Part shown: positions 1-7,418 of the stretch, piece after piece
How the letters are laid out: the number at the start of each line of letters is the position of its first letter
Position numbering within the stretch: position 1 is the first letter of the stretch
Assembly (NCBI GenBank): GCA_024226455.1
Contig: JAAELR010000029.1
Coordinates: forward strand, 1-38,953
DNA length: 38,953 bases
Reading direction: 5' to 3'
Origin: Paracoccaceae bacterium
GTDB lineage: Bacteria; Pseudomonadota; Alphaproteobacteria; Rhodobacterales; Rhodobacteraceae
Position numbers and translations under genes: made by a program
The notes under the pieces: generated by a model
What the model was told of the DNA's origin: nothing
The model's database searches: none
Seen by the model: only the letters and a program-made list of their open reading frames with translations

Positions 1-114
1 CGGCGCTCGACCATATGCGCGACCGCAGCCTATCTCGGCAACCGACTGTCGCACCCCGGCGCCGCTGACATCCCGCCTCTGCCCGACCTCATCCGCCAGC
101 ACGCCACAGCATGA
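1..114 (+). CDS. Possible 3' end of a gene entering from the left edge
   Basis: One plus-strand frame is open from base 1 to a TGA at 112-114 and encodes 37 residues ending in ...LPDLIRQHATA. The composition looks protein-like, with an alanine/leucine stretch ATAAYLGNRL and a proline-rich tail, and it would converge on the minus-strand lipoprotein gene with a short gap holding a hairpin. The fragment is too short to assign to a family. It could be a chance open frame in GC-rich DNA. Confidence 0.3.
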   Translation, partial: RRSTICATAAYLGNRLSHPGAADIPPLPDLIRQHATA

Positions 115-143
115 CTGCCCGGCCTTTTGCCGATGTTACCTAT

Positions 144-172
144 CTTGCCGCCGCGCAACGCGGCGTTGCAAG
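144..172. terminator. Hairpin between convergent genes
   Basis: A perfect 7-bp GC stem (149-155 with 159-165, loop CAA) is extended by CTTGC at 144-148 pairing with GCAAG at 168-172 across a two-base TT bulge. It sits just past the stop of the minus-strand lipoprotein gene and after the possible plus-strand gene end. There is no clear T-run on either side, so termination here is an inference from position and structure. Confidence 0.35.
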
Positions 173-174
173 CC

Positions 175-1161
175 CTACCGTACCCGGGTTTCGTAGGTGA
201 CAAGCTGGCCCTTGTGCAGAAAGATCTCCATCCATTCGCCGGTATCGCCAAAGCCCCTGTAGATGCTGACAAATGCGGCGGCCTTTTCAAGTCTGGTGGC
301 GCGTTTGTCCGGACAGAACTCTCCCTTGCGAACCCCGCATATGCGGTTCTTGATCTTCTCATAGGCGGTGTCGGTCGCGGTGTAGGGGTTGGTGTTCAGC
401 GGGTTGTAGCGCGTCGCCTCATGCACCGACGGTGAGCCGAACAGGGCCAGCGAGGCGGTGAACTGGCGCGCGCAACCGTCGCGAAAGCCGGTCAGGAATT
501 GGCTGCGGGGCTCGGCGCTGCTGGGATTGGGGTCGTGCAGTTTGAAGCCGCCGGCGCTGTTGGTTCTGGCTACGACCTTGCCCATGTCGCTGCGTTTCAC
601 CCCGCAGGCGCGCAACACTTGACCGAAGGGCAGCAGACCCGGAGCAGCGGCGACAGGCCCGGCATCCGGCGAAAGCGCGACCCTGAAGACCCCTGCGTTG
701 CTGTCTTGCGCAGGCGGCACCGCAACATTGCCGGGAATCCGTTTTTTCAGAAACCCAAAAAGCCGCGGGCGGCGCGACGGTTGCGGCGTGCCTTCTGGCA
801 GGCGCCCGGCGGCGGCGATCTCTTCGTCGGTCATCGACGGGGTGGGCGGCGGGCCGGAGGCCGCCACTCTTGGCGGCGCAGCCCCGGTCGCGGTGACCTC
901 ACCGGGCACGCGTTTTTGCAGGAACCCGAAAAGCCGCGGGCGGGTCGATGGCGCAGGGCTGCCCGCCGGCACCCTGCCTGCCGCGGCGATCTCTTCATCG
1001 GTCATCGACGGTGACGGGGTTTGGTTCAGGTTGGGAAAGGGCGGGCTGCTCGCCGGGTCTTTGGGCGAGGTGCATCCGCAAAGCAGCGCCAGCATCACGC
1101 CGACAATGACACGGCGTGGCCGGCAGGTTGCAAGAAACAGCGCAGACGAAACCTGGTTCAC
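175..1161 (-). CDS. Putative outer-membrane lipoprotein with an internal duplicated segment
   Basis: Function unknown. I place the start at the GTG at 1161, preceded by GGGGAGG at good spacing; longer upstream frames run into dnaE. This gives 328 residues with an N-terminal hydrophobic segment ending in the lipobox LCGC, so residue C30 should be lipidated. Next comes a Pro-rich linker containing two copies of a 39-residue segment (about residues 51-89 and 108-146), each starting PSMTDEEIAAAGR and containing RPRLFGFL.KR.PG. The C-terminal ~170 residues form a separate domain with four cysteines (RACGV, DGCAR, RICGV, EFCPDK) that may be disulphide-bonded in the periplasm. It lies 88 bp downstream of dnaE on the same strand. 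The duplicated segments look like linker or binding motifs rather than a catalytic fold. Confidence 0.75.
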   Translation of the reverse strand: MNQVSSALFLATCRPRRVIVGVMLALLCGCTSPKDPASSPPFPNLNQTPSPSMTDEEIAAAGRVPAGSPAPSTRPRLFGFLQKRVPGEVTATGAAPPRVAASGPPPTPSMTDEEIAAAGRLPEGTPQPSRRPRLFGFLKKRIPGNVAVPPAQDSNAGVFRVALSPDAGPVAAAPGLLPFGQVLRACGVKRSDMGKVVARTNSAGGFKLHDPNPSSAEPRSQFLTGFRDGCARQFTASLALFGSPSVHEATRYNPLNTNPYTATDTAYEKIKNRICGVRKGEFCPDKRATRLEKAAAFVSIYRGFGDTGEWMEIFLHKGQLVTYETRVR

Positions 1162-1249
1162 CGAACCCTCCCCAACGCGATGATGCGTGTTTTCGGGGCC
1201 GCGGGCAACCGCGTCGTTGCCGCGCCGCGCACAGCCTTGCCGACCGGCC

Positions 1250-4200
1250 TCAGACATCCTCTACCATCACCACGCCGACCAGGGATTTCAGCGCGCCCTT
1301 GATCTGCGGGTTGACATGGAATCGCTCGCCCAATGCAACCTCGACCTCCTGAATATGGCCTGGCATGTCGGGCGCCATCAGGCAAAGCTGCACTGGGCCA
1401 CGCGCCCGGCTCTTGGCCTCGGCGGTGGCGCGTTCCAGCAACGCGGCAACCGAGGTGACCGCGGCGGGTTCATCAACGAAGATCCGCAGCCCCATGGCAC
1501 CGGCGTCGGCCGCGACGGTGTCGATGGGGCTGACCGATCGCGCCAGCAGTTTCAACTGGTCGGCCTCCATATTCGCCTCGACCGTCAGCACGACGTTGTT
1601 GCCCGTTTCCAGATGCTCGCGCGCGGTTTCCAGCGTGTCCGAAAACACCGTGACCTCATATAGCCCGGACGGGTCGGACAGTTGAACGAAGGCAAAGCGG
1701 TTGCCGCGGGCCGACTTACGTTCCTGCCGCCCGGCCACCGCGCCTGCAAGCTTGGCGACCAACGGCGCGCGTTCGGCCTCGACGGTGATCTCGGCCAGCG
1801 TCTTGACGCCCTTGCGCTTCAGAGGCGCCATGTAGTCATCGAGTGGGTGGCCTGAGAGGTAGAAACCGATGGCTTTGTGCTCTTCGGCGAGCCGTTCGTT
1901 GGGCAGCCAGTCCTCGACCGCAGAGAGACGCGGCTCGGGCAGATCCTCGCCGGCCTCGCCAAATAGCGACACCTGGTTGGAGTTTCTCTGGTCGTGCACC
2001 GCAGCGGAATAGGCAACCAAGCCGTCGATGCTGCCGAACACCCGGCGCCGGTTGGGGTCAAGCTGGTTGAAGGCTCCCGCGCGTGCCAGCATCTCCAGCG
2101 GGCGCTTGCCGACACGCTTCAGATCGACCCGGCGGGCGAAGTCGAAAAGATTGACGAAGGGTATCGAGGGGCGCTCATCAAGCCTTTCGGCTTTCTTCGC
2201 TGCTGTATCACCTGCGTCGCCAAGCGAGGAAGCCCGCAAGGGCTGATGAGCGTCACCCATGCGCGCATCGGTGATCAGCCGCATCGCCTCGACGCCGACA
2301 TTCTTTAGCGCGCCCAGCGCATAGACCACACGGTCCTTGTCGACGCTGAATGTCGCGTGGGACCGGTTGACGCAAGGCGGCACGATCTCGATCTTCAGGT
2401 TGCGACGGACCTCTTCGGCATAGATCGCCAGCTTGTCGGTCAGATGCAGGTCGCAGTTCATGACGCCGGCCATGAACTCGACCGGGTGGTTCGCCTTCAG
2501 CCACGCCGTCTGATAGCTGACCACCGCATAGGCGGCGGCATGCGACTTGTTGAAGCCGTAGTTGGCGAATTTCTCCAGCAGGTCGAACACCTCGCTGGCC
2601 TTCTTCTTCGGCACGCTGTTTTCGGCGGCGCCCTTTTCAAATTTTGGCCGTTCGGCGTCCATCGCCTCCTTGATCTTCTTGCCCATGGCACGGCGCAGCA
2701 GGTCGGCACCGCCCAGCGTGTAGTTCGCCATCACCTGAGCGATCTGCATCACCTGTTCCTGGTAGACGATAATCCCTTGAGTTTCCTCAAGGATATGGTC
2801 GATCAGCGGATGCACGGATTCGCGTTCCCGCAGCCCGTTCTTGACCTCGCAATAGGTCGGGATGTTCTCCATCGGACCGGGGCGATAAAGCGCCACCAGC
2901 GCCACGATATCCTCGATACAGGTGGGCTTCATGCGCCGCAGCGCGTCCATCATACCAGAGCTTTCCACCTGGAACACCGCGACCGTCCTAGCGCTGGCGT
3001 AGAGCTCATAAGTCTTTGCATCGTCCAGCGGGATGGCATTGATCTTGTTTTCGGCACCCGCGGCGGGCTCGTATATCCGGGCGCCGGCAGAGGTCTCATG
3101 CAGCTGCCTCTCCTGGCCGTGGATCAGGTCGATGGCGTTCTGGATCACGGTCAGTGTCTTCAGACCGAGAAAGTCGAACTTGACCAGCCCCGCCGCCTCT
3201 ACCCATTTCATGTTGAACTGGGTCGCCGGCATGCCAGAGCGTGGATCCTGGTAGAGCGGTACCAGTTCGTCCAGCGCCCGGTCGCCGATCACCACGCCTG
3301 CTGCATGGGTCGAGGCATTCCTGAGCAGCCCCTCAACCTGCTGGCCGTAGGTTAGCAGGCGGTCGACAACTTCCTCGTTCCTGGCTTCTTCGCGCAGGCG
3401 TGGCTCATCCGCCAGCGCCTTTTCGATGCTGACCGGCTTGACGCCCTCGACCGGGATCATCTTGGACAGACGGTCGACCTGGCCATAGGGCATCTGCAGC
3501 ACGCGGCCCACATCGCGCACCGCGGCCTTGGACAAAAGCGCGCCGAATGTGATGATCTGGGCCACCCGGTCGCGGCCGTATTTCTTCTGCACATAGCCGA
3601 TCACCTCTTCGCGCCGGCCCATGCAGAAGTCGATGTCGAAATCCGGCATACTGACCCTCTCGGGGTTCAAAAATCGTTCAAAAAGAAGGCTGTAGCGCAG
3701 TGGGTCGAGGTCTGTGATGGTCAGTGCGTAGGCCACCAGAGAACCGGCGCCGGAGCCGCGGCCGGGGCCGACGGGGATGTCGCGATCCTTGGCCCATTTG
3801 ATGAAATCGGCGACGATCAGAAAGTAGCCGGGAAAGCCCATACTCTCGATGATGCCCAGTTCGAATTCGAGCCGCTTGTCGTAATCCTCGCGCGGCGCGG
3901 CCGGGTCGATCACCGCAAGCCGTGCGTCCAGCCCGGCATGGGCCTGGCGGCGCAACTCGTCGATCTCGTCATCGGCAAAGCGCGGCAGGATGGGCGCACG
4001 CTTTTCCGCCATGAAGGCACAACGACGAGCTATTTCAACAGTGTTTTCAAGCGCTTCCGGAAGGTCGGCAAAGAGCGCCGCCATCTCTTGCGGGCTTTTG
4101 AAATAGTGCTGCGGGGTCAGGCGGCGGCGCGGTTCCTGCTGGTCGACATAGGCGCCCTCGGCGATGCAGATCAGCGCGTCATGCGCCTCGTACATCTGGG

Positions 4201-4852
4201 GTTTCGGGAAATAGACGTCGTTGGTGGCAACCAGCGGCAGGTCCATCGCATAGGCCGTTTCGACGAACCAGCGCTCGGTCAGACGCTCTGCCTCTGGCGG
4301 GCTGGCATCGTCGCGCGGATGGCGCTGCAATTCGATGTAAACCCGTGTCGGAAAAGCGTCGGACAACCGTCGGACAAGCGTATGACACTTTTCGGTCTGA
4401 CCGTCCTGTAGCAACCGCCCCAACGGCCCTTCCGGACCGCCGGTCAGCAGGATCAACCCGTCGGAATGGGCGCAAAGCTCGTCCACCGTCACCTGCGGCA
4501 GGCTGCCGTCGCCGCGCAGATAGGCGCAGGAGTTGAGCTTCATCAGGTTGCCGTAGCCAGCCTCGTTCTGGGCCAAAAGCACCAGTGGCGCCGGGGCACG
4601 GGGTTTTTCGCCGGGTGCGGCGGGATCGCAGGCGAGGTCGATCTGGCAGCCGACGATGGGCTGGATGCCGGCACCCGAAGCCAGAACCGAAAACTCGAGC
4701 GCGGCGAACAGGTTGTTGCTGTCGGTCACGGCGATCGCGGGCATACCCATGGCGGCGCACATGCCGGCCAGCTTCTTGACCGGAACGGCACCCTCGAGCA
4801 GCGAGTATTCGGTGTGCAGGCGGAGGTGGATGAAGGTGGGCTGACTGCTCAT
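1250..4852 (-). CDS. dnaE: DNA polymerase III subunit alpha
   Basis: Catalytic subunit of the replicative polymerase. The 1200-residue product starts at the ATG at 4852; an upstream in-frame TTG is less likely. It opens with the PHP-domain signature LRLHTEYSLLEGA. The polymerase core is intact: GPGRGSGAGS, the catalytic pair in PDFDIDF (D404 and D406) and the third acidic residue in VKFDFLG (D560). The tail carries the helix-hairpin-helix and OB-fold regions (SLFGEAGED, ...ARGNRFAFVQLSDPSG). It is somewhat longer than typical dnaE1 products, and part of the excess lies at about residues 867-894, where the coding sequence is a pair of inverted hairpin repeats. No strong Shine-Dalgarno is visible. 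An 11-bp phased GTCGGA array lies within codons near 4347-4386. Confidence 0.96.
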   Translation of the reverse strand: MSSQPTFIHLRLHTEYSLLEGAVPVKKLAGMCAAMGMPAIAVTDSNNLFAALEFSVLASGAGIQPIVGCQIDLACDPAAPGEKPRAPAPLVLLAQNEAGYGNLMKLNSCAYLRGDGSLPQVTVDELCAHSDGLILLTGGPEGPLGRLLQDGQTEKCHTLVRRLSDAFPTRVYIELQRHPRDDASPPEAERLTERWFVETAYAMDLPLVATNDVYFPKPQMYEAHDALICIAEGAYVDQQEPRRRLTPQHYFKSPQEMAALFADLPEALENTVEIARRCAFMAEKRAPILPRFADDEIDELRRQAHAGLDARLAVIDPAAPREDYDKRLEFELGIIESMGFPGYFLIVADFIKWAKDRDIPVGPGRGSGAGSLVAYALTITDLDPLRYSLLFERFLNPERVSMPDFDIDFCMGRREEVIGYVQKKYGRDRVAQIITFGALLSKAAVRDVGRVLQMPYGQVDRLSKMIPVEGVKPVSIEKALADEPRLREEARNEEVVDRLLTYGQQVEGLLRNASTHAAGVVIGDRALDELVPLYQDPRSGMPATQFNMKWVEAAGLVKFDFLGLKTLTVIQNAIDLIHGQERQLHETSAGARIYEPAAGAENKINAIPLDDAKTYELYASARTVAVFQVESSGMMDALRRMKPTCIEDIVALVALYRPGPMENIPTYCEVKNGLRERESVHPLIDHILEETQGIIVYQEQVMQIAQVMANYTLGGADLLRRAMGKKIKEAMDAERPKFEKGAAENSVPKKKASEVFDLLEKFANYGFNKSHAAAYAVVSYQTAWLKANHPVEFMAGVMNCDLHLTDKLAIYAEEVRRNLKIEIVPPCVNRSHATFSVDKDRVVYALGALKNVGVEAMRLITDARMGDAHQPLRASSLGDAGDTAAKKAERLDERPSIPFVNLFDFARRVDLKRVGKRPLEMLARAGAFNQLDPNRRRVFGSIDGLVAYSAAVHDQRNSNQVSLFGEAGEDLPEPRLSAVEDWLPNERLAEEHKAIGFYLSGHPLDDYMAPLKRKGVKTLAEITVEAERAPLVAKLAGAVAGRQERKSARGNRFAFVQLSDPSGLYEVTVFSDTLETAREHLETGNNVVLTVEANMEADQLKLLARSVSPIDTVAADAGAMGLRIFVDEPAAVTSVAALLERATAEAKSRARGPVQLCLMAPDMPGHIQEVEVALGERFHVNPQIKGALKSLVGVVMVEDV
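2171..2253. repeat. Inverted pair of 30-bp hairpin repeats inside dnaE
   Basis: Arm 1 (2171-2200) and arm 2 (2224-2253) are inverted copies of one 30-bp element matching at 23 of 30 positions. Each copy also folds on itself: AAGCC/GGCTT in arm 1 and AGCCC/GGGCT in arm 2. Two base pairs differ in a compensatory way between the arms (A-T and G-C in one, G-C and C-G in the other), which argues that the hairpin itself is maintained. A third copy lies at 30430-30461. The pair encodes an Ala/Arg/Asp-rich stretch of DnaE that reads like an insertion relative to other alpha subunits. Confidence 0.7.
4347..4386. repeat. 11-bp phased GTCGGA repeats within dnaE
   Basis: GTCGGA begins at 4347, 4358 and 4369, an exact 11-bp spacing, with a degenerate GTATGA at 4380. 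The encoded protein here (LVRRLSDAFPTR) looks like normal DnaE sequence, so this may be chance codon use. It is noted because the same hexamer with the same spacing recurs in the ade/tesB promoter region at 34280-34318. Confidence 0.5.
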
Positions 4853-4912
4853 GCCGGACAAGCTAGCGCAGAGACGCGGCGAATGGAATCCAGAAAACCT
4901 CTGGCAGAGCTT

Positions 4913-5041
4913 TCAGCGCGACAAAATCATTGCGCCCCCGGCAACCACCGGCAGCGCCACCACCGGGTGCCGCCAACCGAGCGTTTCGCGGCGGAACATG
5001 GCCGCACCATAGGCCAGCCCACCGCGGCGCGCGAATGATGG
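4913..5041 (-). pseudogene. Orphan C-terminal tail of a small membrane protein
   Basis: Forty-two codons ending at a TGA (4915-4913) read PSFARRGGLAYGAAMF then RRETLGWRHPVVALPVV and a final hydrophobic AGGAMILSR. It has the look of a transmembrane C-terminus and has no start of its own. Its 5' boundary is a 27-bp repeat whose second copy (5552-5578) is the 3' boundary of the orphan minus-strand N-terminal piece at 5578-5759. The repeat is read in the same frame in both pieces, so joining them through the repeat gives an uninterrupted frame of about 103 residues. I infer one gene split in two; the alternative is coincidence. Confidence 0.4.
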
Positions 5042-5043
5042 CG
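5017..5043. repeat. 27-bp direct repeat, copy 1
   Basis: It matches 5552-5578 at 26 of 27 positions (core CGGCGCGCGAATGATGGCG). The GGGCA...TGCCC inverted repeat at 5052-5065 lies on its right side. The two copies flank the 2TM gene in direct orientation. Confidence 0.75.
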
Positions 5044-5206
5044 GGGGTGGTGGGCAGCATTGCCCGCCCTGCGCTTGTTGCACAGGCTGCTGTGGCGGGG
5101 GGTGGACGACAGATGGGGTGAAACCGCGTCGCCAGCTTGCGCAAAGTCAATGCGGGCATGCGGGGAGGCCGGGTACACTCGGCAGGTGTATCCGGAGGCA
5201 GAGACC

Positions 5207-5494
5207 ATGACCGACCAAGAGGCCTATGACCGCGCCCGCAAGCGGGCCAAGAAGAAGCTGGAATTCTATAACCACGTTATCGTCTATGCGGTGGTGAACG
5301 GGTTCTTGTTCGCCATCAACCTCTTCACCTCGCCGGGGTATCTGTGGGCGGTCTGGCCGCTGATGGGCTGGGGCATCGGGCTGGCGCTACATGGCGTCAC
5401 TGTGTTCCTGCGCACCGACGACGAGGAGCTGCTGGACCGGATGACCGAACGCGAACTGGGCCGCGACAAGACGCGGAACCGACCAGAGCCATAG
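5207..5494 (+). CDS. 2TM-domain small membrane protein
   Basis: A 95-residue protein of the 2TM-domain type; function unknown. The start is the ATG at 5207, preceded by GGAGG at 5193-5197; earlier in-frame starts have no such site. A charged, Lys-rich N-terminus (about residues 9-18) leads into FYNHVIVYAVVNGFLFAINLF (first membrane segment, about residues 20-40) and a second helix, YLWAVWPLMGWGIGLALHGVTVFL (about 45-68). An acidic/charged tail DDEELLDRMTERELGRDKTR follows. The Lys-rich helix, FYxHxxxYxxVN and WPxxGWGIGLxxH match this family. It stands alone, bracketed by the two 27-bp direct repeats, which raises the possibility that it arrived inside another gene. Confidence 0.85.
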   Translation: MTDQEAYDRARKRAKKKLEFYNHVIVYAVVNGFLFAINLFTSPGYLWAVWPLMGWGIGLALHGVTVFLRTDDEELLDRMTERELGRDKTRNRPEP

Positions 5495-5551
5495 GGCGGG
5501 GTCCGGTGCCCGTTGATGAGGTGGGATGGTAGCAAGTAGGGTGGGCAGTTT

Positions 5552-5578
5552 GCCCACCGTGGCGCGCGAATGATGGCG
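5552..5578. repeat. 27-bp direct repeat, copy 2, with adjoining palindrome
   Basis: Same element as 5017-5043 with one mismatch. Its left edge overlaps a palindrome, GTGGGCA-GTT-TGCCCAC at 5541-5557. Palindromes of this kind are familiar as dispersed repeats in Rhodobacteraceae, so the element may be a repeat family rather than a duplicated target. Confidence 0.7.
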
Positions 5579-5759
5579 CCAGCAGCCAGAGCATGAGCGT
5601 CATGGTCGCGACCGCGATGAAAGTACCAGTCTGGCCGTCGGTGTCGCCCAGCCACCGGGTCCGGGTGTGAACTGTCAGGCCCAAAAACGCGGCGGCGAGA
5701 AGGGCTAGGATGGCGCAAGGCATGGCCAGGCTCTGGTTGCACTGGCTGCCGGGCGCCAT
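5578..5759 (-). pseudogene. Orphan N-terminal part of a small membrane protein
   Basis: Starting from the ATG at 5759 (MAPGSQ...), or the in-frame ATG at 5723, about 60 codons encode a first hydrophobic segment (PCAILALLAAAFLGLTV), a polar loop (HTRTRWLGDTDGQTG) and a second hydrophobic segment (TFIAVATMTLMLWLLA). The frame then runs into the 27-bp repeat and continues as low-quality Pro/Arg-rich sequence antisense to the 2TM gene. It appears to be the front half of the gene whose tail is at 4913-5041. It could instead be an intact gene with an unrelated C-terminus. Confidence 0.4.
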
Positions 5760-5953
5760 GCGGGTTAGCCCTTGCCCGATGGGTGCATCCGGCAAGGCGC
5801 AGCGATGTCAGGTATTGGTTATTGCAGGGAAAAACCGGCCGCCGTTTCAGCCGGACCTGCGGGTGGCTGCGCGATTGTGCGGATATTGAGAACAGACTTT
5901 CTGAGGTTTGCGGCAGGGAAGTCCTTGCCAAGCGGTGGTTTCGACTGTTTTCT

Positions 5954-5974
5954 GAGGATCTGACAGGGATCCTC
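5954..5974. promoter_or_regulatory. Inverted repeat upstream of xdhA
   Basis: GAGGATC (5954-5960) and GATCCTC (5968-5974) form a perfect 7-bp inverted repeat with a 7-base centre, about 80 bp before the xdhA start. Its size and position suit an operator for a dimeric regulator, but no regulator gene is adjacent. Confidence 0.35.
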
Positions 5975-6004
5975 TGGCTTTACGCCGCATCGAGCCAGAG
6001 CGAA

Positions 6005-6022
6005 TGCGGGACAATACCCGCA
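6005..6022. promoter_or_regulatory. Inverted repeat just upstream of xdhA
   Basis: TGCGGG (6005-6010) and CCCGCA (6017-6022) are separated by ACAATA, ending 28 bp before the xdhA start. It could be an operator or a leader-RNA hairpin controlling the operon. Confidence 0.35.
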
Positions 6023-6050
6023 CGAACACAAAGCGGTATCGGAATCCGTG

Positions 6051-7418
6051 ATGCGCGAAATCGCGTTTCTCCTGAATGGAGAACTGGTCGAGTTGGGTCA
6101 GGTGGACCCCACGCGAACCCTGCTGGACTGGCTGCGCGAGACCCGGGGGCTTTGCGGCACCAAGGAGGGCTGCAACGAGGGCGATTGCGGCGCCTGCACG
6201 GTCATGGTGACAGATGCGCGCGGGGCGCGGGCGCTGAACGCCTGCATCCTGTTTCTGCCGCAGTTGCACGGGCGTGCGGTACGCACGGTCGAGGGCATGG
6301 CCGGGCCTGGTGACAAGTTGCACCCGGTTCAGATGGCGCTGATCGATCATCACGCCAGCCAGTGCGGGTTCTGCACGCCGGGTGTCGTTGCGTCGCTGGT
6401 GGCGGCCCATGTCAACGGGCGGCGGGATTTCGACGATGTGCTGGCCGGCAACCTGTGCCGCTGCACCGGCTATGCGCCGATCATCCGCGCCGCCGAGGCC
6501 ACTGCCGATGCGCCGGTGCCCGACTGGCTGGCCGAAGATGCGGCCAGGGCCGCAAAACTTGCCCAGGGCAGCAAGCGGCAGCCGCTGAGAGATTTCGCGA
6601 AATGGTATCAGAGCAACCCCGAGGCGGTGCTGGTCTCTGGGGCGACGGATGTGGGGCTGTGGGTCACCAAGGGGCTGCGCGATCTGGCGCAGGTGGCGTT
6701 TTTGTCACATGTCGATGGACTCGACCGGATCGAGATCAACGAGGAAACCGTGCTGGTTGGTGCCGGTGTCACGATAGAGGATCTGCGCAAGGCCGTGGCG
6801 CCGCTGCATCCGGGGTTCGCAGAGCTGCTGCGGCGGTTTGGCTCTGCCCAGGTGCGGCGTGCGGCGACCATTGGCGGCAACATCGCCAACGGCTCGCCCA
6901 TCGGCGACGGCCCGCCGGCGCTGATCGTCCTGAGGGCCAGGCTGCATCTGCGCCGGGGCCAGGCGCGGCGCGCGATCGCGCTGGAGGATTTTTTTCTGGA
7001 CTATGGCAGGCAGGACCGGGCGGATGGTGAGTTCGTCGAGGCGGTGAGTTTTCCACGCCAGCACGATCGGCTGAGATGCTACAAGCTGGCCAAGCGGTTC
7101 GATCAGGATATCTCGGCGGTCTGCGGTTGTTTCAGCATTGCCGTCGAGGATGGGATCGTCGCAGAGGCCCGCATCGCGTTCGGCGGCCTGGCGGGGGTTC
7201 CGAAGCGCGCGGCCAATGTCGAGGCGGCGCTGGTGGGCAGACCCTGGGACGAGGACACCATCGGCGAAACGTGGGATGCCTGGGCAGAGGATTTCACACC
7301 GATGTCGGATATGCGCGCCTCGGCCGACTATCGGCTGGATGCGGCGCGCAACATGCTGATCCGGTATTTCCTGGAAGCCGCGGGCGCCGTGACTCGGGTG
7401 CTGGAGGTGAAGCCATGA
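6051..7418 (+). CDS. xdhA: Xanthine dehydrogenase small subunit (FeS/FAD)
   Basis: Electron-transfer subunit of the molybdenum enzyme that oxidises hypoxanthine to xanthine and urate. I start at the ATG at 6051; a GTG immediately upstream is in frame. The 455-residue protein has a plant-type [2Fe-2S] domain with C35, C41, C46 and C49 ([15 protein letters not shown]). A second all-helical [2Fe-2S] domain follows with C105, C108, C136 and C138 (QCGFC...NLCRCTG). The FAD domain has [15 protein letters not shown] near residue 195 and [13 protein letters not shown] near 275. The length matches the bacterial two-subunit XDH, where this part is a separate XdhA. Its stop overlaps the xdhB start (ATGA), so the two are translationally coupled at head of a seven-gene operon. 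Confidence 0.95.
   Translation: MREIAFLLNGELVELGQVDPTRTLLDWLRETRGLCGTKEGCNEGDCGACTVMVTDARGARALNACILFLPQLHGRAVRTVEGMAGPGDKLHPVQMALIDHHASQCGFCTPGVVASLVAAHVNGRRDFDDVLAGNLCRCTGYAPIIRAAEATADAPVPDWLAEDAARAAKLAQGSKRQPLRDFAKWYQSNPEAVLVSGATDVGLWVTKGLRDLAQVAFLSHVDGLDRIEINEETVLVGAGVTIEDLRKAVAPLHPGFAELLRRFGSAQVRRAATIGGNIANGSPIGDGPPALIVLRARLHLRRGQARRAIALEDFFLDYGRQDRADGEFVEAVSFPRQHDRLRCYKLAKRFDQDISAVCGCFSIAVEDGIVAEARIAFGGLAGVPKRAANVEAALVGRPWDEDTIGETWDAWAEDFTPMSDMRASADYRLDAARNMLIRYFLEAAGAVTRVLEVKP

Larger units (their letters stand above)
4853..5206. other. Gap between dnaE and the 2TM gene
   Basis: About 350 bp without an intact gene. It holds an orphan minus-strand coding tail (4913-5041), one copy of a 27-bp direct repeat (5017-5043), a GC-rich inverted repeat at 5052-5065, and the upstream region of the 2TM gene. 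The dnaE promoter should lie here on the minus strand, but no convincing -35/-10 pair was seen. Confidence 0.5.
5495..6050. other. Gap between the 2TM gene and xdhA
   Basis: About 555 bp without an intact gene. It contains the second 27-bp repeat with a GTGGGCA/TGCCCAC palindrome (5541-5557), an orphan minus-strand N-terminal coding piece (5578-5759), and the presumed promoter region of the xdh operon with two inverted repeats (5954-5974 and 6005-6022). Nothing else was recognised between 5760 and 5950. Confidence 0.5.

Noticed and set aside
5796-6050. Purine riboswitch ahead of xdhA
   Set aside because: Only short inverted repeats are visible; no three-way-junction layout or conserved purine-aptamer core could be found.
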